The notes under the pieces are model-generated. The model searched no databases and was not told where the DNA came from. It saw only the letters and a program-made list of their open reading frames with translations. A stretch of DNA of 64,000 nt from Streptomyces sp. SID8374 (GTDB lineage: Bacteria; Actinomycetota; Actinomycetes; Streptomycetales; Streptomycetaceae): NCBI RefSeq assembly GCF_009865135.1, contig NZ_WWGH01000001.1, forward strand, positions 2,232,001-2,296,000, written 5' to 3'. Below are positions 34,647 through 43,731 of the stretch, one piece after another. How positions within the stretch are numbered: the stretch's first letter is position 1; the number at the start of each line of letters is the position of its first letter. The translations under genes and the position numbers were made by a program.

Positions 34647-37100
34647 ATGGCCAGCACAGCAGCAGCCGAGACCCCGGCCGCGAACGCCTCCGAGGCCGAG
34701 CTCATGATCGGCGGGATGACGTGCGCCTCGTGCGCCGCCCGCGTCGAGAAGAAGCTCAACCGGATGGACGGCGTCACCGCGACGGTGAACTACGCGACCG
34801 AGAAGGCCCGCGTCACGTTCGCGGAGGGCCTGGAACTGTCGGACCTCGTCGCGACGGTCGAGAAGACCGGCTACACGGCCCGCCCCCTCACCCGCCCGAA
34901 ACCGGAACCCGCGCAGGAGCCCGCGCGTGGACCCGCGCCGGAGCGGGAGCCCGAGCGCGGCCCTGCGCCGGGGCCGGGGCCCGAGCAGGAGCAGAACCCC
35001 GAGCCCGGGCCCGTACACAAGCCCGTACGCAAGCCCGACCGTCGCCCCGCACCTGAGCAGGAAGCGGACCAGGAACCCGCGCCCACCCCGCCCGACGCAT
35101 CACCCGACGCTGCCGAAGCGGAACAGGCCGCCTCCCTCGCCACCCTCCGGCAGCGGCTCATCGTCTCCGCCGTCCTCAGCATCCCCGTCGTCCTGCTCGC
35201 CATGGTCCCGGCGTTCCAGTTCGACAACTGGCAGTGGCTCTCCCTGACCCTCGCCGCGCCCGTCGTCATCTGGGGCGGCCTGCCCTTCCACCGCGCCACC
35301 TGGACCAATCTCCGGCACGGTGCCGCCACCATGGACACACTCGTCTCGATGGGCACCCTCGCCGCCTTCGGCTGGTCGCTGTGGGCCCTGTTCCTCGGCG
35401 ACGCGGGGATGCCGGGCATGCGGCACGGGTTCGACCTCACCGTCTCGCGCGCCGACGCGAGCTCCACGATCTACCTGGAGGTCGCGGCCGGGGTGATCAC
35501 GTTCATCCTGCTGGGCCGCTATCTGGAGGCGCGCGCGAAGCGGAAGTCCGGTGCCGCGCTGCGGGCGCTGATGCACCTGGGCGCCAAGGACGTCGCCGTA
35601 CTCAGAGGCGGTACGGAGGTACGCATCCCCGCCGGCCGGCTCGTCGTCGGTGACCGCTTCGTCGTCCGCCCCGGGGAGAAGATCGCCACCGACGGCAAGG
35701 TCGTCGAGGGCAGCTCGGCCGTGGACGCCTCGATGCTGACCGGCGAGTCGCTGCCGGTGGACGTCGGCGCGGGCGACTCCGTCACGGGCGCCACGATCAA
35801 CGCCGGCGGGCGCCTGGTCGTCGAGGCGACCCGGATCGGCTCCGACACCCAACTCGCCCGCATGGCCCGCCTGGTGGAGGACGCCCAGAACGGCAAGGCC
35901 GCCGCCCAGCGCCTCGCGGACCGCATCTCCGCCGTCTTCGTGCCCGCCGTCATCGTGCTCGCGCTCGGCACCCTGGGCTTCTGGCTGGCCAGCGGCGCCG
36001 GTCCCACCGATGCCTTCACGGCGGCCGTCGCGGTCCTGATCATCGCCTGCCCCTGCGCCCTCGGCCTCGCCACCCCCACCGCCCTCATGGTCGGCACCGG
36101 CCGAGGCGCCCAGCTCGGCATCCTCATCAAGGGACCCGAAGTCCTCGAAACCACCCGCCGCGTCGACACCATCGTCCTCGACAAGACCGGCACCGTCACC
36201 ACCGGCAAGATGACCCTCCTCACCGTCCACACCGCCGAAGGGACGGACAAGAACGACGTGCTGCGGCTGGCGGGCGCGGTGGAGCACTCCTCCGAGCATC
36301 CGATCGCGCAGGCCGTGGCGGCAGGCGCAGCCGAACGCCTCCCCGGCCCCCTCCCCACCCCCGACGACTTCGCCAACATCCCCGGACTCGGCGTCCAAGG
36401 CGTCGTGGAGGGGCACACCGTCCGCGTCGGCCGCCCCCGCCTCCTCGCCGACGCGGGCATCGCGCTCCCGCCCGAGCTGACCGCCGCCCTGGCGGAGGCC
36501 GAGGAGCAGGGACGTACGGCGGTGGCCGTGGCCTGGGAGGGAAAGGCCCGGGGCGTGCTCGGGGTGGCCGACGCCGTCAAGGACGGCAGCGCGGCCGCCG
36601 TGGCCCAGCTACGGGCCCTGGGGCTGCGGCCCGTCCTCCTGACCGGCGACAACCGGGCGGTGGCCGAGGCCGTGGCCCGTGAGGTGGGCATCGACGAGGT
36701 CCACGCCGAGGTGCTCCCCGAGGAGAAGGTGGACGTCGTCAAGCGCCTTCAGGCGGAGGGCCGGAGCGTCGCGATGGTCGGCGACGGGGTCAACGACGCG
36801 GCGGCTCTGGCCACGGCAGATCTGGGGCTGGCGATGGGTACCGGGACGGATGCGGCGATCGAGGCGAGCGACCTCACGCTGGTTCGTGGAGATCTCAAGG
36901 TGACTGCTGACGCAATCCGCCTTTCCAGGCGTACTCTTTCCACCATCAGGGGCAACCTCTTCTGGGCCTTCGGGTACAACGTTGCGGCGCTGCCCCTGGC
37001 TGCAAGTGGCCTGCTCAACCCAATGATCGCGGGAGCCGCCATGGCGTTTTCGTCCGTGTTCGTCGTCACGAACAGCCTTAGGTTGCGTACCTTCACGTAA
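34647..37100 (+). CDS. copA: Copper-translocating P1B-type ATPase CopA
   Basis: An 817-residue membrane ATPase. It begins with one HMA domain ([16 protein letters not shown], residues 20-35). A Pro/Glu/Arg-rich, PEPxx-repeated linker of about 75 residues (80-155) separates it from eight hydrophobic segments. MLTGESLPV is the actuator loop, IIACPCALG the membrane CPC motif, VLDKTGTVT the phosphorylation site with catalytic Asp, and [12 protein letters not shown] the hinge. It exports Cu(I). AGGAG upstream fixes the ATG at 34647. The last 60 residues are less GC-biased. It is co-transcribed with copZ. Confidence 0.96.
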   Translation: MASTAAAETPAANASEAELMIGGMTCASCAARVEKKLNRMDGVTATVNYATEKARVTFAEGLELSDLVATVEKTGYTARPLTRPKPEPAQEPARGPAPEREPERGPAPGPGPEQEQNPEPGPVHKPVRKPDRRPAPEQEADQEPAPTPPDASPDAAEAEQAASLATLRQRLIVSAVLSIPVVLLAMVPAFQFDNWQWLSLTLAAPVVIWGGLPFHRATWTNLRHGAATMDTLVSMGTLAAFGWSLWALFLGDAGMPGMRHGFDLTVSRADASSTIYLEVAAGVITFILLGRYLEARAKRKSGAALRALMHLGAKDVAVLRGGTEVRIPAGRLVVGDRFVVRPGEKIATDGKVVEGSSAVDASMLTGESLPVDVGAGDSVTGATINAGGRLVVEATRIGSDTQLARMARLVEDAQNGKAAAQRLADRISAVFVPAVIVLALGTLGFWLASGAGPTDAFTAAVAVLIIACPCALGLATPTALMVGTGRGAQLGILIKGPEVLETTRRVDTIVLDKTGTVTTGKMTLLTVHTAEGTDKNDVLRLAGAVEHSSEHPIAQAVAAGAAERLPGPLPTPDDFANIPGLGVQGVVEGHTVRVGRPRLLADAGIALPPELTAALAEAEEQGRTAVAVAWEGKARGVLGVADAVKDGSAAAVAQLRALGLRPVLLTGDNRAVAEAVAREVGIDEVHAEVLPEEKVDVVKRLQAEGRSVAMVGDGVNDAAALATADLGLAMGTGTDAAIEASDLTLVRGDLKVTADAIRLSRRTLSTIRGNLFWAFGYNVAALPLAASGLLNPMIAGAAMAFSSVFVVTNSLRLRTFT

Positions 37101-37172
37101 CTTCCACAAAGAGATTTAGATCACACCGTTCTCAGGGTAACCATCCGGTGGGTTCGCGAGTCTTAGAGTGCG

Positions 37173-37268
37173 ATGCCAAGGATGTCTTGGGGGACGTCCG
37201 ATGGAGTGTCTTGGGGGACGCTCCTGTGGCAAGCGTTGAGCCGGGGCACGTGCACCGGGGAGCTTTGA
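37173..37268 (+). other. Possible Trp-rich 31-residue ORF in the copA-citA intergenic region
   Basis: An ATG at 37173 opens a 31-codon frame with the repeated element SWGT twice (SWGTSDGVSWGT). The repeat is caused by a 14-bp direct repeat TGTCTTGGGGGACG (37183-37196, 37207-37220) with a 24-bp period. There is no strong ribosome-binding site. It may be a leader peptide or merely a feature of a non-coding RNA. Confidence 0.25.
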
Positions 37269-37320
37269 GCGGCCCTCCCGTGCGTACGTACCCCGGCAGA
37301 GCGCAGCACAGCACAACAAC

Positions 37321-37338
37321 GGGAGCTTCGGCTCCCTT
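37321..37338 (+). terminator. UUCG-capped hairpin in the copA-citA gap
   Basis: GGGAGC-TTCG-GCTCCC (37321-37336) is a perfect hairpin with the extra-stable UUCG tetraloop, followed by TT. It could end copA mRNA or a small RNA. Confidence 0.6.
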
Positions 37339-37389
37339 CAGACGCCCGGCCGGATCCCGTGGGGGGAATCCGCTCCGGGATATGGGAAG

Positions 37390-37435
37390 CGCCCTGACCG
37401 TCGACCCGTGGGGGGATCGGCGGCAGGGCGTTTCT
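37390..37435 (+). terminator. Second plus-strand terminator hairpin
   Basis: CGCCCTG (37390-37396) pairs with CAGGGCG (37424-37430), and CCG with CGG inside it across a bulged A. TTTCT follows, so it reads as a rho-independent terminator on the plus strand. Confidence 0.7.
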
Positions 37436-37523
37436 CGCTCTCCAGGGGCACCCAGGACGGCCTCCCGCCTCCGACCCCGTCCTCGTAGGCCTCCCATGGG
37501 CCCACTGGCCCCGTAACGCCGAA

Positions 37524-37569
37524 TCGCCCCGGACACCGCGCTCTGTGCGAAGCGCGGCACGCGGGGCGA
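37524..37569 (-). terminator. Terminator hairpin after citA
   Basis: TCGCCCCG pairs with CGGGGCGA (ends of the stem) and CCGCGCT with AGCGCGG inside it. On the minus strand it lies about 100 bp past the citA stop. Confidence 0.65.
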
Positions 37570-37666
37570 AGGCAGTCGGCCGAAGAGGCCGGGCACTACG
37601 GGGTGGTGCGGGTCGGCCGAGGACGCCGGATGGCCCTCGACCGGGCGGTACGAGACCGGGCCTGAG

Positions 37667-38956
37667 TCAGCGGCCCTCGACCGGGACAAAGTCGCGGAGG
37701 ACCTCGCCGGTGTAGATCTGGCGCGGGCGGCCGATGCGCGAACCCGGCTCCTTGATCATCTCGTGCCACTGGGCGATCCAGCCCGGAAGGCGGCCGAGCG
37801 CGAAGAGCACGGTGAACATCTCGGTCGGGAAGCCCATGGCCCGGTAGATCAGACCGGTGTAGAAGTCCACGTTGGGGTAGAGGTTGCGCGAGACGAAGTA
37901 GTCGTCGGAGAGCGCGTGCTCCTCCAGCTTGAGCGCGATGTCGAGAAGCTCGTCGGACTTGCCGAGCGCGGACAGCACGTCGTGGGCGGCGGCCTTGATG
38001 ATCTTGGCGCGCGGGTCGAACGACTTGTACACCCGGTGGCCGAAGCCCATCAGGCGGACGCCGTCCTCCTTGTTCTTCACCTTGCGGATGAAGGAGTCGA
38101 CATCGCCGCCGTTGGCCTGGATGCCTTCGAGCATCTCCAGAACCGACTGGTTGGCGCCACCGTGCAGGGGACCCCAGAGCGCCGAGATGCCGGCGGAGAT
38201 CGAGGCGAACATGTTCGCCTGCGAGGAGCCGACCAGACGCACGGTGGAGGTCGAACAGTTCTGCTCGTGGTCCGCGTGCAGGATGAGCAGCTTGTCCAGC
38301 GCCGAGACGACGACCGGGTCCAGCTCATATTCCTGGGCGGGGACCGAGAAGGTCATGCGCAGGAAGTTCTCGACGTACCCGAGGTCGTTGCGCGGGTAGA
38401 CGAAGGGGTGCCCGATCGACTTCTTGTACGCGTACGCCGCGATCGTCGGCAGCTTCGCCAGCAGGCGGATCGTCGAGAGGTGGCGCTGCTCCTCGTCGAA
38501 CGGGTTGTGGCTGTCCTGGTAGAACGTGGACAGCGCGCTGACCACCGAGGACAGCATGGCCATCGGGTGGGCGTCACGCGGGAAGCCGTCGAAGAACCGC
38601 TTGACGTCCTCGTGCAGCAGCGTGTGCTGGGTGATCTCGTTCTTGAAGGTCGCCAGCTCGTCGACCTTGGGAAGGTCGCCGTTGATCAGCGTGTACGCGA
38701 CCTCGAGGAACGACGAGCGCTCGGCGAGCTGCTCGATCGGGTATCCGCGGTAGCGCAGAATGCCCTGCTCACCGTCGAGGTACGTGATGGCGGATTTATA
38801 GGCGGCGGTGTTGCCGTATCCGCTGTCCAGCGTCACCAGGCCGGTATTGGCCCGGAGCTTCCCGATGTCGAAGCCCTTGTCGCCGACGGTGCTGTCGATC
38901 ACCGGGTAGGTGTACTCGTCATCGCCGTACCGCAGTACTACAGAGTTGTCGCTCAC
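37667..38956 (-). CDS. citA: Citrate synthase
   Basis: A 429-residue type II citrate synthase, the entry enzyme of the TCA cycle. It has the short N-terminal beta domain (YGDDEYTYPVIDS and KGFDIGKLRANTGLVTLDSGYGNTAA), then GPLHGGANQSVLEML with the first catalytic His, MGFGHRVYKSFDPRAK with the second His and adjoining Asp/Arg. The GTG at 38956 (VSDNSVVLRYG) has AGGGA five bases upstream and gives the usual length; the next in-frame ATG upstream would add non-homologous sequence. Transcribed alone on the minus strand. Confidence 0.97.
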   Translation of the reverse strand: MSDNSVVLRYGDDEYTYPVIDSTVGDKGFDIGKLRANTGLVTLDSGYGNTAAYKSAITYLDGEQGILRYRGYPIEQLAERSSFLEVAYTLINGDLPKVDELATFKNEITQHTLLHEDVKRFFDGFPRDAHPMAMLSSVVSALSTFYQDSHNPFDEEQRHLSTIRLLAKLPTIAAYAYKKSIGHPFVYPRNDLGYVENFLRMTFSVPAQEYELDPVVVSALDKLLILHADHEQNCSTSTVRLVGSSQANMFASISAGISALWGPLHGGANQSVLEMLEGIQANGGDVDSFIRKVKNKEDGVRLMGFGHRVYKSFDPRAKIIKAAAHDVLSALGKSDELLDIALKLEEHALSDDYFVSRNLYPNVDFYTGLIYRAMGFPTEMFTVLFALGRLPGWIAQWHEMIKEPGSRIGRPRQIYTGEVLRDFVPVEGR

Positions 38957-39170
38957 GTCATCCCTCACCGACGTAGTGCCTCTTCTTCGAGGTGCCCTGA
39001 CTGTCTCCACCCTCCCCCATTCGGCTCAGGAGAGTGCACTCGGGGTCGTCCATTGGACCTACTGGCGGCACTGAGTGCCGCCAACTTACTCATCCTGCCC
39101 CCTTGACTGCGGTTCCGGAAGACCTCCGTGATGTTTCCCACCGATTTGATCGATCATTTTTGTGCGGGGG

Positions 39171-41396
39171 TCACGAGAAGTCTTCTCCCGAGCCGCCTCG
39201 GAGCCGGAAATCCAGCGCCGTACAGCGTCTGCCTGCGGAAACCGTGCGGACAGCCTGGCCGATCGCCTTACGGGACCCGACGAGGACGACGAGCTTCTTG
39301 GCCCGGGTCACGGCCGTGTAGAGCAGGTTGCGCTGGAGCATCGTCCAGGCGCTGTTGGTGACGGGGATGACGACCGCCGGATACTCACTGCCCTGGGAGC
39401 GGTGGATCGTCATGGCGTACGCGTGGGCCAGCTCGTCCAGCTCGTCGAAGTCGTAGCCGATCTCCTCGTCCTCGTCGGTGCGGACGGTGAGCTTCTGCTC
39501 GTCGAGGTCGAGGGCGGTGACGACGCCGACGGTGCCGTTGAAGACGCCGTTCTCGCCCTTGTCGTAGTTGTTGCGGATCTGCGTGACCTTGTCGCCGACC
39601 CGGAAGACCCGGCCGCCGAACCGCTTCTCGGGGAGGTCGGGCCGGCCCGGGGTGATGGCCTGCTGGAGCAGCCCGTTCAGCTCGCCCGCCCCCGCCGGCC
39701 CCCGGTGCATCGGAGCGAGGACCTGCACGTCACGGCGCGGGTTGAGCCCGAACTTGGCCGGGATGCGGCGGGCCGCCACATCGACGGCGAGCTTGCCCGC
39801 ATCCGCCGTCTCGTCCTCCACGAAGAGGAAGAAGTCGCTCAGCCCCTCGGTGAGCGGGGGCTTCCCCGCGTTGATCCGGTGGGCGTTGGTGACCACCCCC
39901 GACTGCTGGGCCTGCCGGAAGATCCGGGTGAGCCGGACGGCGGGGACCGGGCTGCCCTCCGCGAGCAGGTCGCTCAGCACCTCCCCCGCCCCGACCGAGG
40001 GCAGCTGGTCGACATCGCCCACGAGGAGGAGGTGGGCACCGGGTGCCACGGCCTTCACAAGCTTGTTGGCGAGCAGCAGATCCAGCATGGACGCCTCGTC
40101 GACGACGACCAGATCCGCGTCGAGTGGCCGCTCCCGGTCGTATGCCGCGTCCCCGCCCGGCTTCAGTTCGAGCAGCCGGTGCACGGTGGACGCCTCGGCT
40201 CCGGTCAGCTCGGCCAGCCGCTTGGCGGCCCGCCCCGTGGGCGCGGCCAGCACCACCTTCGCCCGCTTGGCCCGCGCCAACTCGACGATGGACCGCACGG
40301 TGAACGACTTCCCGCAGCCGGGCCCACCGGTCAGGACGGCCACCTTCCGGCTGAGCGCGAGCCGTACCGCCTCCTCCTGCTCGGGCGCCAGCGAGGCCCC
40401 CGTACGCGTCGCGAGCCAGGCCAGCGCCTTCTCCCAGTCCACGTCCTGGAAGGCGGGCATCCGGTCCTCCCCGGTCCGCAGGAGCCGCCGCAGCTGCCCG
40501 GCGAGAGACAGCTCGGCCCGATGAAAGGGCACGAGGTAGACCGCGGTGATCGGCTCACCGCCCTCCGGCGACGGCACCTTCTCCCGTACGACACCTTCCG
40601 GATCGGCGGCCAGCTCGGCCAGGCACTCGATGACCAGCCCGGTGTCGACCTGGAGGAGCTTGACCCCGTCCGCGATGAGCCGCTCCTCGGGGAGGTAGCA
40701 GTGCCCTTGGTCGGAGGACTGGGAGAGGGCGTACTGAAGACCGGCCTTGACCCGCTCGGGGCTGTCGTGCGGGATGCCGACCGCCTGGGCGATCTTGTCG
40801 GCGGTGAGGAACCCGATACCCCAGACGTCGGCGGCCAGCCGGTAGGGCTGGTTCTTCACGACGGAGATCGAGGCGTCCTCGTACTTCTTGTAGATGCGCA
40901 CGGCGATGGAGGTGGACACGCCGACGCCCTGGAGGAAGACCATGACCTCCTTGATCGCCTTCTGCTCCTCCCACGCGGCCGCGATCATCTTCGTGCGCTT
41001 GGGGCCGAGGCCGGGGACCTCGACGAGCCGCTTCGGTTCGTTCTCGATGATGTCGAGGGTGTCGACGCCGAAGTGGGTGGTGATCCGGTCGGCCATCACC
41101 GGCCCGATGCCCTTGATCAGCCCGGAGCCGAGGTAGCGACGGATGCCCTGGATGGTCGCGGGCAGCACGGTGGTGTAGTTCTCGACGGTGAACTGCTTGC
41201 CGTACTGCGAGTGCGAGCCCCAACGGCCCTCCATCCGCAGCGACTCACCGACCTGCGCGCCGAGCAGCGCACCGACCACCGTGAGCAGATCCCCGGCCCC
41301 GCGCCCGGTGTCGACGCGGGCGACCGTGTACCCGTTCTCCTCGTTGGCGTACGTGATCCTCTCCAGGACCCCTTCGATGACGGCCATGTTGGACAT
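39171..41396 (-). CDS. recD2: ATP-dependent RecD2-type DNA helicase
   Basis: A 741-residue SF1B helicase. The N-terminal third has helix-hairpin-helix segments (GIGPVMADRIT, EVPGLGPKRTKMIA) typical of RecD2 rather than RecD of RecBCD. Walker A is TGGPGCGKS (about 355), motif II VVDEASMLD, GDVDQLPSVGAG motif III and TIHRSQGSEYPAV motif V, followed by YTAVTRAKKLVVLVG. It unwinds DNA 5'-3' and is linked to replication-fork repair. It diverges from a DUF6584 gene. The start at 41396 has no clear Shine-Dalgarno; MAVIEGV at 41387 is an alternative. Confidence 0.94.
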   Translation of the reverse strand: MSNMAVIEGVLERITYANEENGYTVARVDTGRGAGDLLTVVGALLGAQVGESLRMEGRWGSHSQYGKQFTVENYTTVLPATIQGIRRYLGSGLIKGIGPVMADRITTHFGVDTLDIIENEPKRLVEVPGLGPKRTKMIAAAWEEQKAIKEVMVFLQGVGVSTSIAVRIYKKYEDASISVVKNQPYRLAADVWGIGFLTADKIAQAVGIPHDSPERVKAGLQYALSQSSDQGHCYLPEERLIADGVKLLQVDTGLVIECLAELAADPEGVVREKVPSPEGGEPITAVYLVPFHRAELSLAGQLRRLLRTGEDRMPAFQDVDWEKALAWLATRTGASLAPEQEEAVRLALSRKVAVLTGGPGCGKSFTVRSIVELARAKRAKVVLAAPTGRAAKRLAELTGAEASTVHRLLELKPGGDAAYDRERPLDADLVVVDEASMLDLLLANKLVKAVAPGAHLLLVGDVDQLPSVGAGEVLSDLLAEGSPVPAVRLTRIFRQAQQSGVVTNAHRINAGKPPLTEGLSDFFLFVEDETADAGKLAVDVAARRIPAKFGLNPRRDVQVLAPMHRGPAGAGELNGLLQQAITPGRPDLPEKRFGGRVFRVGDKVTQIRNNYDKGENGVFNGTVGVVTALDLDEQKLTVRTDEDEEIGYDFDELDELAHAYAMTIHRSQGSEYPAVVIPVTNSAWTMLQRNLLYTAVTRAKKLVVLVGSRKAIGQAVRTVSAGRRCTALDFRLRGGSGEDFS

Positions 41397-41540
41397 GGTC
41401 CGACGCTACCGGGTGCCGCTGACAGTGCGGTTCGCAGGCCGGGAGGCCCTGGCGAGGTACGAAGGCGGAGTACGGCCCGGTCCGTCCGGCCAGGTGAAAA
41501 CCTGTTCGTGTGCCCCCTCCCCCGCCCCCATCATGAGCGC

Positions 41541-42047
41541 ATGGCCCTCAACGACACCCTGGCCCGCGTGGACGCGGACCTCGCCGCCGGACGCATACCG
41601 GTGGCGAGGCAGCGCCTGCGCGGCCTGGTCTCCTCCTACCCGCACGAGCCCGCACCCCGCCGCCGCCTGGCCGAGGTCTACCGCCTGTACGGGGATGCGG
41701 CGGAGGCCGGCCGCTGGATGTACCTGGAGGAGGACCGCTCGCCGGAGGAGACGGCGGCCTTCGAGGAGCGGTACGCCAACGCCGTACGCCGGATGCGGGC
41801 CATGGCCTGGCGGGGCACGGAATCGGACGCCCCGACACCGTTCGCGGCACAGCAACTGGCTGCCGTACGGGAGGACGCCTCGGACACCTTGGGCCGGCCG
41901 GTCACGTGGGACGGGCTGGTGGAGGTGAAGGGGGACGCGTGGGAGAGCGGTCGGCTGACCGACGCCCTGTCGGGCATCGGGTGCTTGCTCCTCGCGGTAG
42001 TCCTCGTCGGGATCTGGATCTACGGGCTGGTCTCGCTGTTCGACTGA
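41541..42047 (+). CDS. DUF6584 family protein
   Basis: A 168-residue protein common in Streptomyces. LNDTLARVDADLAAGRIPVARQRLRGLVSSYPHEPAPRRRLAEVYRLYGD is a TPR-like pair of helices, GRWMYLEED a conserved block, and a C-terminal hydrophobic helix (GIGCLLLAVVLVGIWIYGLVSLF) anchors it in the membrane. Function is unknown. The ATG at 41541 follows a spacer upstream of which recD2 diverges. The 3' end is overlapped antisense by the next hypothetical gene. Confidence 0.88.
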   Translation: MALNDTLARVDADLAAGRIPVARQRLRGLVSSYPHEPAPRRRLAEVYRLYGDAAEAGRWMYLEEDRSPEETAAFEERYANAVRRMRAMAWRGTESDAPTPFAAQQLAAVREDASDTLGRPVTWDGLVEVKGDAWESGRLTDALSGIGCLLLAVVLVGIWIYGLVSLFD

Positions 42048-42369
42048 GGAGGAGGGGTCGAGGCCTGAGGGAGCACCGCCTCCAGCCGGGCCCCCTGCTC
42101 TCCGCGATCCGCTTGACCTGCTCCAGGGACTCGGTCAGCCGACGGGCAAGGAAGAGGATCTCGGGCGCGGTGACGGCAGGCTCGGCCAACAGACTGTCGG
42201 CGTGCCCGAGCAGTTCGTACGCCATGTCGAGTTGGAGGTCCTCCACCTCGTCGGCCTTCCGCGACACGTAACCGGTGCCGTCACCCACGACGTAGCAGGG
42301 CTTCCCACCCGTCCCCGTCCACGGCAGCAACCGCGCGACGGAGGCGTCGCTCCCACCGGTCACCCTCAT
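41902..42369 (-). CDS. Conserved hypothetical protein with probable C-terminal frameshift
   Basis: The first 92 residues read as a compact conserved Streptomyces hypothetical protein (VARLLPWTGTGGKPCYVVGD, VEDLQLDMAYELLGHADSLL, LARRLTESLEQVKRIAESRG). After IAESRG at about 42095 the reading changes to Arg/Pro-rich sequence and runs antisense through the last 146 bp of the DUF6584 gene. The run GGGGGCCC there is followed, one base out of phase, by ARLEAVLPQASTPPP and a stop at 42020, which would make a normal-length protein. A one-base deletion in the G run is therefore likely. No domain is recognised. Confidence 0.6.
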   Translation of the reverse strand: MRVTGGSDASVARLLPWTGTGGKPCYVVGDGTGYVSRKADEVEDLQLDMAYELLGHADSLLAEPAVTAPEILFLARRLTESLEQVKRIAESRGPGWRRCSLRPRPLLLSRTARPARRSRSRRGLPRGASTRCPTGRRSADRSPTRPPSPPPARPT

Positions 42370-42595
42370 GCGACGGCCTCGCTTTCGGTGCCGGGGCGAA
42401 GGCCCGGGCAGGGTGGCAGCAGTTTCGGGGCCGGGCGGAGACGTGCTTCATGGGAGGCCTGCTTTCTGGTCTTCGCGGTGGATGGGCGTCGCTTCTTTCC
42501 GTAGCGAACCCATCACAGAGTGGGGTCGTGAGTGGCTACGCTTCCAGGGGGTCGGGGATGACAGCACGCTGGTCAGGTCAGGGAGTTGGGCGCGC

Positions 42596-43420
42596 ATGAA
42601 GGCGAACGAGCGGCCGCGTACAGCACGGCAGAAGTACGGCAATGAGTTACGTCTCCGACGCCTGGCCGTCGGGATGACGCAGGAGACGCTGGCCGAGCAA
42701 GTGGTCTGCTCCCCGACCCTCATCAGCCATTACGAGGCGGGGCGGCGACTGCCGAGCCCGGACGACGCACGACGGATCGACCGGGCGCTGGGGACGGACG
42801 GGTTCTTCGAGCGGTGGCTGGAGGACCTGGATACGAAATACGACGAAAACTTCGCGGCCGTGGCGGAGTTGGAGCAGCAGGCGGTGCTCATCCAGCAGTT
42901 CGCGCTCACGCTCGTGCCCGGCCTGCTGCAGACGAACGATTACGCACGGGCTCTGTTCCAGGCATACCGGCCCAACCACCGCCGGGAGGAGGTTGACCAG
43001 GACGTCGTCATTCGAACAGAGCGCGCCCGCATTCTCGACGGCCCGCTGAATCCTGTCATGTGGACCCTGCTGGACGAGGCAGTGCTGCGACGCCGGGTCG
43101 GCGGCCCGCAGGTGATGGCCACGCAGTTGCGGAAGATCGCGGACATGGCGGAGAGGGGACGGCTACGACTACATGTACTGCCGTTCGAAGCGGGGGCCCA
43201 CTCCCTCCAGCAGAGCCTGCTAACGCTGATGAGCTTCGCGGACTCCGCTCCAGTGGCGTACGTCGAGGGCTTCCAGACGGGCAACTTGATGGACGATCCG
43301 CGCTTGGTGGCGTTCAGCCGTACGGCCTACGATCTCGCTCTGGGCGATGCGTTGTCGCACCAGGAGTCGGTGGCCCGCGTGCGGGCCGCAGCGGAGGAGC
43401 ACGAACATGGTCAGCAGTAG
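42596..43420 (+). CDS. XRE regulator with DUF5753 domain (WhiJ-like)
   Basis: A 274-residue regulator. YGNELRLRRLAVGMTQETLAEQVVCSPTLISHYEAGRRLPS is the N-terminal XRE helix-turn-helix; the remaining 200 residues (LEQQAVLIQQFALTLVPGLLQTNDYARAL, YDLALGDALSHQESVARV) are DUF5753, a presumed ligand or Scr-domain. Such proteins, including WhiJ of S. coelicolor, pair with a small DUF397 protein that relieves or modulates DNA binding. It overlaps the downstream DUF397 gene by 14 bp, a typical pairing. ATG at 42596 is used. Confidence 0.94.
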   Translation: MKANERPRTARQKYGNELRLRRLAVGMTQETLAEQVVCSPTLISHYEAGRRLPSPDDARRIDRALGTDGFFERWLEDLDTKYDENFAAVAELEQQAVLIQQFALTLVPGLLQTNDYARALFQAYRPNHRREEVDQDVVIRTERARILDGPLNPVMWTLLDEAVLRRRVGGPQVMATQLRKIADMAERGRLRLHVLPFEAGAHSLQQSLLTLMSFADSAPVAYVEGFQTGNLMDDPRLVAFSRTAYDLALGDALSHQESVARVRAAAEEHEHGQQ

Positions 43421-43631
43421 GCGGAGCGTTGCGGACGCGTCCACCCTCACGGGCTGGTTCAAGTCCAGTTACAGCGGCGGGAACCAGGGCGAGTGCCTTG
43501 AGGTCGCCCACGGCTACGCCACCGTCCCCGTACGCGACAGCAAGGCGGCGGGCGGCCCCGCGCTGAGGTTCTCCGCCCAGGGCTGGACCCGGTTCGTCAC
43601 CGCCGTAAAGGGCGGCGAGCTCTCCGCCTGA
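43407..43631 (+). CDS. DUF397 protein
   Basis: A 74-residue protein. GWFKSSYSGGNQGECLEVAHG and VPVRDSKAAGGPALRFSAQGW are the two DUF397 blocks. These small proteins are partners of XRE-DUF5753 regulators in developmental and toxin-antitoxin-like modules; BldB is a relative. It starts inside the upstream regulator's 3' end, so the two are co-translated. Confidence 0.94.
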   Translation: MVSSRRSVADASTLTGWFKSSYSGGNQGECLEVAHGYATVPVRDSKAAGGPALRFSAQGWTRFVTAVKGGELSA

Positions 43632-43731
43632 CGTACGACGACTTACCAGCGGCTCCGTCACGGTCATCGACCTGACGGGGCCGCTGTCATGGCTCATCGC
43701 TCAGCTACTCAAACCTGACTAGAGTCGCGCT

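Larger units (their letters stand above)
37101..37666. other. 566-bp intergenic region between copA and citA
   Basis: No established gene is present. It contains the Trp-rich small ORF and three hairpins listed separately. The motif CCCGTGGGGGGA occurs twice (37367-37378 and 37405-37416) in related contexts. Confidence 0.55.

Noticed and set aside
39162..42047. A 961-codon plus-strand frame that reads into DUF6584.
   Set aside because: Only the last 168 codons (from 41541) are coding; the remainder is antisense to RecD2.
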